29,411 bases of DNA from positions 1-29,411 of the forward strand of contig CAVLAO010000017.1 of assembly GCA_963660915.1 (NCBI GenBank), in the 5' to 3' direction. This DNA comes from UMGS1766 sp963660915 (GTDB lineage Bacteria; Bacillota; Clostridia; Oscillospirales; Oscillospiraceae). The notes under the pieces are model-generated. The model did not search any database and had not been told where the DNA came from. It worked only from the letters and a program-made list of their open reading frames with translations. A program made the translations under genes and the position numbers. Shown piece after piece: positions 23,814 through 29,411 of this stretch. How positions within the stretch are numbered: position 1 is the first letter of the stretch; each line of letters opens with the position of its first letter.

Positions 23814-23880
23814 CCATAAAGTTTTCCTATACCTGAATTCAGAACGCATATTTCCCAAGAGAAAGTTGTTATGCTAAACT
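23814..23880 (+). promoter_or_regulatory. LysR-type promoter module, copy 2 (flavin-reductase operon)
   Basis: CCATAAAGTTT (23814), ATATTTCCCAAG (23848) and -10 TAAACT (23875) match copy 1 at 21321 with identical spacing. Between the first two blocks lies a 10-bp palindrome, CTGAATTCAG (23832-23841), a plausible LysR recognition dyad; copy 1 has only a degenerate form of it. The module is also close to the divergent lysR promoter, the usual place for autoregulation. Confidence 0.7.
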
Positions 23881-23903
23881 TTGCAAAAAGGAGGTCTTAT
23901 CCT

Positions 23904-25832
23904 ATGTGTGAATATTCCATGTTGTTTTCTCCACTTAAGGTGGGCAATGTGACATTGAAAAATCGTATCCAGACTGGGCCTATGTCCATTGTAGAACTGG
24001 ATGCGAAAGGATGTTATACAGAGCAGGCGATTGCTTTCTATGAGGGGCTTGCCGCAGGCGGCGCAGCATTGATCACTTTGGGCGAAAGCATTGTGGCCAG
24101 CGATAACGGTATGACCCATCTGCAGCAGATCCGTTTTGATAATCCGAATGTTCCGTTTACTCTGCAGCGGGTCGCGGATGCGATTCATGCACACAATGCG
24201 CTGGTCAGCATTGAGATCAGCCATGGCGGCTGCATGGCGGACTCTGTTTACAACAACGGTGCGCAGACCATGGGGCCGGATGGTTTCGTAGATGAATGGG
24301 GTGATACCATTCGTCAAATGACTTTAGACGATATGAATAAAATCGCAGACGCCTTTGCGGATGCGGTAGAGATCTGCAGGGACTGTGATTTTGATCTGGC
24401 AATGATCCATTGCGGACACGGGTGGTTGTTGGATCAGTTCCTTTCTCCAGCGCAGAATCATCGCACCGATGAGTTTGGCGGCAGTCTGGAGAACCGCGCC
24501 CGTTTCCCATTGATGGTGCTGGATCGCGTGCGGGAGCGCGTTGGTCATACGATTGCGCTGGAAATGCGTATTTCCGGCAGCGAGTTCCTGGAGGGCGGTC
24601 TGGAGATCGACGATGTTGTGGAGTTCTGCAAGATGGCGGAGAGCAGGGTCGATTTGATCAATGTCTCAGCCGGTGCACCCTGGACGACCCGCATGGCGAT
24701 TCCGGTGTTTGAAGAGCGTGGGATTAACGCACCGATGGCGGAGGCGGTAAAGAAAGCAGTCAGCATCCCCGTGACCAGTGTAGGCGGCTATACAGATCCG
24801 GATCTGATGGAACGCTTCCTGGAGGAAGGAAAGTGCGATGGCTTCGTTCTTGGCCGCAGCATTGTGGCGGATCCTGCACTGCCTACCAAAGCAAGAACCG
24901 GCCATGTCCGGGAGATTCACCAGTGTTTGCGTTGCTTCGTCTGCAATGATGCACAGTATCAGCGCCGCGGTAAGGTGCTTCGCTGTGCCATCAACCCGAC
25001 TGCAGGCAGAGAGTTTACGATGCGTACGGTTCCGGCTTCCCCCAAACGCAAGATCGTAGTTGCCGGCGGCGGATGCGGCGGTATGGAGGCTGCAATTACG
25101 GCAGCGCGCCGCGGACATGATGTGGTCTTGTTTGAAAAGAGCGGTGAACTGGGAGGTTGGCTCAATATGGAGCGTCATCTTCCCTTTAAAGCGGATATGT
25201 ACCACTATGCGCGTACACTGGAATATGAATGCTCCACTCTGCCGATTGATATCCGACTGAATACCCCCATTACCCGCGCATTGCTGGAGCAGGAAAAACC
25301 GGATACTGTAATCTGTGCCATCGGTTCAACTCCTGTTATCCCACCCATCAAGGGCATTGATCTGCCAAATGTGGTGGGCGCAACAGAAATGTATGACAAC
25401 GGATTCCAACTTGGCCAGCAGGTCGTGGTCATCGGTGGTGGCCTTGTCGGCTGCGAAGCCGCTCTTCACATGGGAATGACCGGACATCGGGTGACTGTGG
25501 TGGAAATGCGGAATGATGTGGCCATTGATTCCACTGCGGATCACCGTCGTTACCTAATGCCACGGTTGGAGGCGAATGCCTCGATTGCCTGCGGTCTGAA
25601 GGTGACAGAGATTACGCCGCAGGGGGTACACGCCCTCAGAACAGACGGGACAGAGGCGTTTTTCCCAGCGGACAGCGTAGTAATCGCAGCTGGATTGAAA
25701 GCACTCAGCGAGGAGGCGGAAGCCCTGCGGAGTGAAGATTATGATTTCATTATGATCGGTGACTGCAAACGTGCCCGAAACATCTTCGCTGCTGTTCGAG
25801 AAGGATTTGACGCGGCAACATTCGTCCGCTGA
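23904..25832 (+). CDS. NADH:flavin enoate reductase, 2,4-dienoyl-CoA reductase / BaiCD type
   Basis: A 642-aa three-domain oxidoreductase. Residues 1-330 form an old-yellow-enzyme FMN barrel (FSPLKVGNVTLKNRIQ, AMIHCGHGWLLDQFLSP, FGGSLENRARFPL, DGFVLGRSIVADP). A [4Fe-4S] motif follows (Cys341, 344, 347 and 361). Next come an FAD fold (VVAGGGCGGMEAA, about 385) and an NAD(P) fold (VVVIGGGLVGCEAA, about 508). Relatives reduce C=C bonds conjugated to a carbonyl (dienoyl-CoA, 2-enoates, cinnamate, bile-acid intermediates). The frame opens at 23871, but that ATG lies inside the -10 region; ATG 23904 with AGGAGG is the real start. It is the first gene of a three-gene operon under LysR control. The exact substrate is not determinable. 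Confidence 0.9.
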   Translation: MCEYSMLFSPLKVGNVTLKNRIQTGPMSIVELDAKGCYTEQAIAFYEGLAAGGAALITLGESIVASDNGMTHLQQIRFDNPNVPFTLQRVADAIHAHNALVSIEISHGGCMADSVYNNGAQTMGPDGFVDEWGDTIRQMTLDDMNKIADAFADAVEICRDCDFDLAMIHCGHGWLLDQFLSPAQNHRTDEFGGSLENRARFPLMVLDRVRERVGHTIALEMRISGSEFLEGGLEIDDVVEFCKMAESRVDLINVSAGAPWTTRMAIPVFEERGINAPMAEAVKKAVSIPVTSVGGYTDPDLMERFLEEGKCDGFVLGRSIVADPALPTKARTGHVREIHQCLRCFVCNDAQYQRRGKVLRCAINPTAGREFTMRTVPASPKRKIVVAGGGCGGMEAAITAARRGHDVVLFEKSGELGGWLNMERHLPFKADMYHYARTLEYECSTLPIDIRLNTPITRALLEQEKPDTVICAIGSTPVIPPIKGIDLPNVVGATEMYDNGFQLGQQVVVIGGGLVGCEAALHMGMTGHRVTVVEMRNDVAIDSTADHRRYLMPRLEANASIACGLKVTEITPQGVHALRTDGTEAFFPADSVVIAAGLKALSEEAEALRSEDYDFIMIGDCKRARNIFAAVREGFDAATFVR

Positions 25833-25852
25833 ATTAACAGGAGGTTTATGTC

Positions 25853-27370
25853 ATGGTCAAGTTACTCAGTATGTATGAGCACAATGATCGCCCGGATTAT
25901 GAGCATCCCGGCGGACCGGAGCAGGAAATTTCATGCGATATTGCGATCCTTGGCGGAGGTGGCAGCGGTATTGTTGCCGCAGTACGCGCGGCTCAGTTAG
26001 GGGCTCGCGTAGTGGTGGTCGAAAAGATGGATGTGCTTGGCGGAAACAGTTGGTATGCCGGCGGTCTGCTGAGCACTACATCCAAGTACCAGAAGGCACT
26101 TGGTATGGAAGATCAGACAGATACTTACTATAAAAAGGCATTTCAACAGTGCAAATACACGCTGGATCCTGCTATTTTCAAACGTTACATCAAGAATACC
26201 GGCACATTTTTCGAATGGATCGCAGATATGGGACTGGATACCGATAATTTGCGCTATATGTGGGATTCTGTTGCAATGATCAAGGAACGGAAAGACCCAG
26301 GTCCACTGAACAATCCGAAATACGGTCCGGGCCTGATGGGCTCAACAATTCTGTCCATCCTATATAAAAAACTGGACGAGTTGGGTGTAACTGTTCTGAT
26401 GGAGACCAAGGCAAATCGTCTGCTGACGGATGATGAGGGCCGTGTAATTGGTATTCTGGCCGATGGCATGACGGAAAGTTATCGTATTTCGTCCAAGGCT
26501 GTGATCCTATCCAGCGGCGGTTTTGGCGGAAATCCGGAGCTTCTGCAGCGTTTCCTGCCTCAGTATTTCACCCGTGATAACTACATTTCCCACTATTGCC
26601 GTTTGGCCACTACCGGTGAGGGCATTTTGATGGCCGAAGATATTGGCGCAGAGGTTGGAAAAAATATCAGCGTTGGTATCGGTGCACTGGTGCATAATCC
26701 CGGAGCGTATTCTTTGCAGGTTGCATTCCAGAATGACAAATGTATTTATCTGAATAAAAACGGAAAGCGGTTTATTGCTGAGGATGATACGGATGACGGC
26801 GAGCTCGTTGTCGATATGCAGCCGGAAGGACTGGCTTACTGCTTCTTCGACGAAAACCTGAAAGATGCCATTGTGCAGGGCTTCTCTGAGCCAAACTTCT
26901 TTGGTGACCGAAATCCCACCGCAGAAGAATTTGCTCAGGATTTGCAGCAGGAAACTGCTGATGGCAAGACCTGTATTGCAGCAACGCTGGCAGAAGCGGC
27001 TGAATACATCGGCTGCAGTGAGGCGGCTTTGGCGGAAACGTTGGAACGCTACAACGCACAGGTTAAGGAAGGACGCGATGGCGATTTCTTCAAAGCGCCG
27101 GAGCATTTGACCACTATTGGTAAGGCACCCTACTACATCATCCGCCTTCAGCGCAATTTCGATGTAACGATGGGCGGCGTTTCGGTCAATGAGCATATTC
27201 AGGCCGTAGATCCGAATAATCGCCCAATTCCGGGACTCTATGTCACCGGCGATGCCGCCAGCAACTGGATGGGAACAGAGTACGGACCGCTGTTTTCCTC
27301 TTTTGCCTGGGCAATGAATTCTGGATATCTCGCAGGAGAAGAGGCTTCTGCGTTTATCAGAGAGAATTGA
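25853..27370 (+). CDS. FAD-dependent reductase, fumarate-reductase-like (FAD_binding_2)
   Basis: A 505-aa flavoprotein. The FAD fold is near the N-terminus (DIAILGGGGSGIVAAVRAA, 30-48) with GGNSWYAGGLLS after it. ILSSGGFGGNPELL and YVTGDAASNWMGTEYGP (C-terminal FAD contact) are family marks. NGKRFIAEDD corresponds to the region with the proton-donating arginine in flavocytochrome c fumarate reductases. No signal peptide, haem or FMN-binding domain is present, so it is a soluble cytoplasmic member. Family members include fumarate, urocanate and acrylate-type reductases and 3-ketosteroid dehydrogenases. It starts 20 bases after the enoate-reductase gene with AGGAGG. Two C=C-acting flavoproteins in one operon suggest successive steps on one unsaturated substrate, which is inference. 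Confidence 0.88.
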   Translation: MVKLLSMYEHNDRPDYEHPGGPEQEISCDIAILGGGGSGIVAAVRAAQLGARVVVVEKMDVLGGNSWYAGGLLSTTSKYQKALGMEDQTDTYYKKAFQQCKYTLDPAIFKRYIKNTGTFFEWIADMGLDTDNLRYMWDSVAMIKERKDPGPLNNPKYGPGLMGSTILSILYKKLDELGVTVLMETKANRLLTDDEGRVIGILADGMTESYRISSKAVILSSGGFGGNPELLQRFLPQYFTRDNYISHYCRLATTGEGILMAEDIGAEVGKNISVGIGALVHNPGAYSLQVAFQNDKCIYLNKNGKRFIAEDDTDDGELVVDMQPEGLAYCFFDENLKDAIVQGFSEPNFFGDRNPTAEEFAQDLQQETADGKTCIAATLAEAAEYIGCSEAALAETLERYNAQVKEGRDGDFFKAPEHLTTIGKAPYYIIRLQRNFDVTMGGVSVNEHIQAVDPNNRPIPGLYVTGDAASNWMGTEYGPLFSSFAWAMNSGYLAGEEASAFIREN

Positions 27371-27397
27371 GAAGGATAAAATGAGAGGAGCGTATTT

Positions 27398-28723
27398 ATG
27401 GGTAAAAAGGCAAATCTGAACGAGCGTCCTTACGAAAAGCAACCCGGATTTTACCGGTATGCCGGAATTGTGCTTCTGGTCGCTGTCCTTGGCAACTTCA
27501 TCTACGCAAATGTCGGCACTGACCTGAAAAACCTGCACTATACCTACATCAGTGATGTCTGGGGTTGGGCACGTACTTCAGTCCAGTGGCCGGCTACGAT
27601 CGGCAACCTGTTGGGTCTTCCCTGTGGCTTGTGGCTGGGTAAGTGGACCGCAAAGTATGGCGGTCGTAAAATTGGCGCACCTTCCTTCCTTGTGTTGGGT
27701 CTGTCTCTGATTGGTGTTGCTGTTTCTGCAATCGACGGAAACTATGCGCTGTACTTTGTTTCCAATATGGTGTCTGTAGTTGCCCAAAGTGCCATGTATC
27801 TTGCTATCTATGCCATGACGAATAACTGGTTCATCAGCACTCGTGGTCGCGTGCTTGGTTGGATCACTGTGGCAAACGCATTGTCCTCTGTTATGATCAA
27901 TGTGTTGACCCGTATCACGGAGGCAACCGGAAATTTCCCAATGGTCATCGGTATTTACGGTGCCATCATCATGGCAGTTGGTGTTATCTGCGGTCTCTTT
28001 ACGCATGACCGTCCCGAGGATGTGCGTCTGTTGCCGGATGGTCTGGTTCGCGATGCGGCAGAGATTGCAATCCTGACCGACAGCGATCAGGAAGAGAACC
28101 AGTGGCCGGTCAAGCGGCTGATGCACACTCGTGAAGCTTGGGCGCTGTGCATAGCGGTTGCCTGCTGCGAACTGAATATGGGCGGCTTTATGAGTATTTT
28201 TGTTCCTCGTATGCTGGAGTTGGATCTTGATATCATTATGGCAGTTAACATGATGACCTGTGTTTCCATTGCCGGCATTGTACTGAGCGTCATCTGGGGC
28301 TATATTGATGACAAGATCGGCACTCCGCGTACCGCAACGATTTTGGGCTGTATGTTTGTATGCGCCAATATTTGCATGCTGCTGGCTGGATTTACACATC
28401 AAAAGATCTTTATTTATCTGGCAGTGTTTATGGCAGGTAGTATGGTCGGCGGTCTGCCCAACCTGCACCCATCTCTTTATGCGTTTGTCTTTGGCCGCAA
28501 GCAGTTCACCTATGTTGAAACAAACCTTCGGTTTGTTCGGAATATCATCGTTATTCCCGTGAGTCTGCTTCCCAACTATATCTATGTCTGGACCGGCAGT
28601 TATCAGTTCGTGTATGTGTACTGCGGAATTCTGGCAGTGATCGCTTCGATCTGCTTCCTTTCTGTCCGCAAGACCTATGATCCTGAGCGCTTGAATCTGT
28701 CCGGTGTGGTCAACTTCAAATAA
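27398..28723 (+). CDS. Major facilitator superfamily transporter
   Basis: A 441-aa membrane protein with about 12 hydrophobic segments in two halves separated by a charged loop (about residues 205-240, DRPEDVRLLPDGL). The motif-A-like loop is WLGKWTAKYGGRKIGAP after the second segment, and WGYIDDKIGTPRTA is its counterpart in the second half. It lies 27 bases after the FAD reductase gene with GAGAGGAGC upstream of the ATG. As the third gene of the flavin-reductase operon it likely imports the substrate or exchanges it for the reduced product. Organic-acid carriers of the oxalate/formate type and bile acid carriers have this form; the specificity is unknown. Confidence 0.88.
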   Translation: MGKKANLNERPYEKQPGFYRYAGIVLLVAVLGNFIYANVGTDLKNLHYTYISDVWGWARTSVQWPATIGNLLGLPCGLWLGKWTAKYGGRKIGAPSFLVLGLSLIGVAVSAIDGNYALYFVSNMVSVVAQSAMYLAIYAMTNNWFISTRGRVLGWITVANALSSVMINVLTRITEATGNFPMVIGIYGAIIMAVGVICGLFTHDRPEDVRLLPDGLVRDAAEIAILTDSDQEENQWPVKRLMHTREAWALCIAVACCELNMGGFMSIFVPRMLELDLDIIMAVNMMTCVSIAGIVLSVIWGYIDDKIGTPRTATILGCMFVCANICMLLAGFTHQKIFIYLAVFMAGSMVGGLPNLHPSLYAFVFGRKQFTYVETNLRFVRNIIVIPVSLLPNYIYVWTGSYQFVYVYCGILAVIASICFLSVRKTYDPERLNLSGVVNFK

Positions 28724-28756
28724 CAATCTTCCTATTCCTCTATTCTCTTCAACGGG

Positions 28757-28792
28757 TGCGGACGGCATTTGTGCCGTCCGCATTCGTGATTT
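28757..28792 (+). terminator. Terminator of the flavin-reductase operon
   Basis: An 11-bp perfect stem (TGCGGACGGCA / TGCCGTCCGCA) with a 4-base loop lies about 35 bases after the MFS stop and is followed by TTCGTGATTTT. Confidence 0.75.
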
Positions 28793-28793
28793 T

Positions 28794-28838
28794 CAAAAAA
28801 ACGAAAACTGTACGAACAGAGCATCTATTCGCACAGTT
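28794..28838 (-). terminator. Terminator of the PucR-type gene
   Basis: Arms 28806-28816 and 28828-28838 pair over 11 bases with one mismatch. In the minus direction the hairpin is followed by TTCGTTTTTTT. It lies downstream of the regulator gene at the right edge. Confidence 0.7.
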
Positions 28839-28860
28839 GAGTGTTTTGATTCAGATAAAC

Positions 28861-29411
28861 TTACCAGATCAGTTCGTTTTTTTGATAAAAGTGAACAAAT
28901 AGAGAATAAAGCATTTGGTGCTTATAATTTACATCCCGCCAGTCTGCCTTGATCAGATCGGTCATTTTGCGCAGTCGATTATCTAATGTATTTCGATGAA
29001 TGAAAAGAGCGTCTGCTGTGGGCAAAGCTTCACAGTCTTCGCGGAGATAGCGGAACAGGGTCTGAGCATATTGTGTATTATGGACGCAGTCATAATCGCA
29101 GAGTATCTGCGCATCTCTGTGATTAAATTGGTTGGCGGTATCTGCCGTCATTGTTTTCAGAAAGATACGAAACATAGAAAAGTCAGTGTTGCTTTTCAGA
29201 CCAATGCACCCTTCAAAGCGAGAGGCAAGCGAGGCGCAGTCCCGCAGCTCTTGATATTGATAGGGGATACAGACGACGGAGTCAAATTCGTCACTGACCA
29301 GTGCAGGAAATCGATGCTCTTTCGCAAACTGTTCAATAAAGTGGAGGGGCTGCAAATACTCATACTTGGTGTTGAACAGCACGACGTGAATATTGCCGAT
29401 CATTGCTGAGA
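28861..29411 (-). CDS. Partial PucR/CdaR-type transcription regulator (C-terminal part)
   Basis: The frame is open to the right edge (codons before the ATG at 29403 remain sense), so the 5' part of the gene is very likely outside the window. The last ~60 residues carry the PucR C-terminal helix-turn-helix: TLFRYLREDCEALPTADAL followed by FIHRNTLDNRLRKMTDLI. The preceding part (FEGCIGLKSNTDFSMF, KTMTADTANQF) looks like the GGDEF-like linker domain of the same family. These proteins control catabolic genes in response to a substrate. It converges with the flavin-reductase operon. What it controls cannot be seen here. Confidence 0.8.
   Translation of the reverse strand, partial: SAMIGNIHVVLFNTKYEYLQPLHFIEQFAKEHRFPALVSDEFDSVVCIPYQYQELRDCASLASRFEGCIGLKSNTDFSMFRIFLKTMTADTANQFNHRDAQILCDYDCVHNTQYAQTLFRYLREDCEALPTADALFIHRNTLDNRLRKMTDLIKADWRDVNYKHQMLYSLFVHFYQKNELIW

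Noticed and set aside
26507..27538. 343-aa open frame on the minus strand
   Set aside because: It is the shadow of the FAD reductase gene and of the MFS start; no domain pattern is visible.
27578..28783. 401-aa open frame on the minus strand
   Set aside because: It is antisense to the MFS gene, has Cys/His/Gln-rich low-quality composition, no ribosome binding site and no family resemblance; the plus-strand frame is a clear transporter.
1..29411. CRISPR arrays, rRNA genes, complete insertion sequences
   Set aside because: No regularly spaced repeats, no rRNA sequence and no transposase were seen on either strand.

Overview
The window looks like chromosome of a strictly anaerobic gut Clostridia member (Oscillospirales/Ruminococcaceae-like). 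This is inferred from the gene set: a two-gene [FeFe]-hydrogenase unit, an oxygen-sensitive-type L-cysteine desulfidase, a flavin enoate-reductase operon, a PfoR-like membrane protein, strong AGGAGG ribosome binding sites and lipoproteins with low-complexity Ser-rich linkers. No species can be named from the sequence alone.

Layout. (1) 1-2263 is the decayed end of an integrated element abutting the 3' end of tRNA-Pro(GGG). It holds a partial recombinase-fold MrpR-like gene, a MazF-type toxin gene broken by an amber codon at codon 4, an unknown 144-aa gene with a possible 22-aa leader ORF, and a truncated endolysin tail. (2) 2421-5560 (minus) is a compact, overlapping folate operon: folE, an HD phosphohydrolase, folP, a folB-folK fusion and folA. 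(3) 5736-6770 is a threonine aldolase under its own promoter. (4) 6817-10145 (minus) is an envelope operon: CwlD-like amidase, MATE exporter, amidase lipoprotein, DUF1294 membrane protein. (5) 10258-13343 (minus) is a Crp/Fnr regulator with an ABC importer. It is divergent from 13554-17149, which encodes a NuoF/GltD-like flavin/Fe-S protein and a [FeFe]-hydrogenase. (6) 17414-21198 holds single genes: PfoR-like EIIC protein, aldehyde dehydrogenase and a Sel1-repeat protein. (7) 21429-28723 is a cysteine desulfidase gene, a LysR regulator, and an operon of an old-yellow-enzyme/dienoyl-CoA-reductase-like protein, a fumarate-reductase-like flavoprotein and an MFS carrier. (8) A partial PucR-type regulator runs off the right edge.

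The most notable signal is in part 7. The promoters of the cysteine desulfidase gene and of the flavin-reductase operon share one 67-bp architecture (21321-21387 and 23814-23880), with identical spacing between three conserved blocks. The LysR gene lies between them and diverges from the second copy. This suggests one regulon that couples cysteine breakdown to reduction of an imported unsaturated substrate. Other points of interest are the HD protein as a candidate for the missing dihydroneopterin-triphosphate dephosphorylation step, repeated AAGATAT half-sites between the Crp gene and the hydrogenase, and the broken toxin beside a recombinase-like protein that lacks its catalytic arginine.
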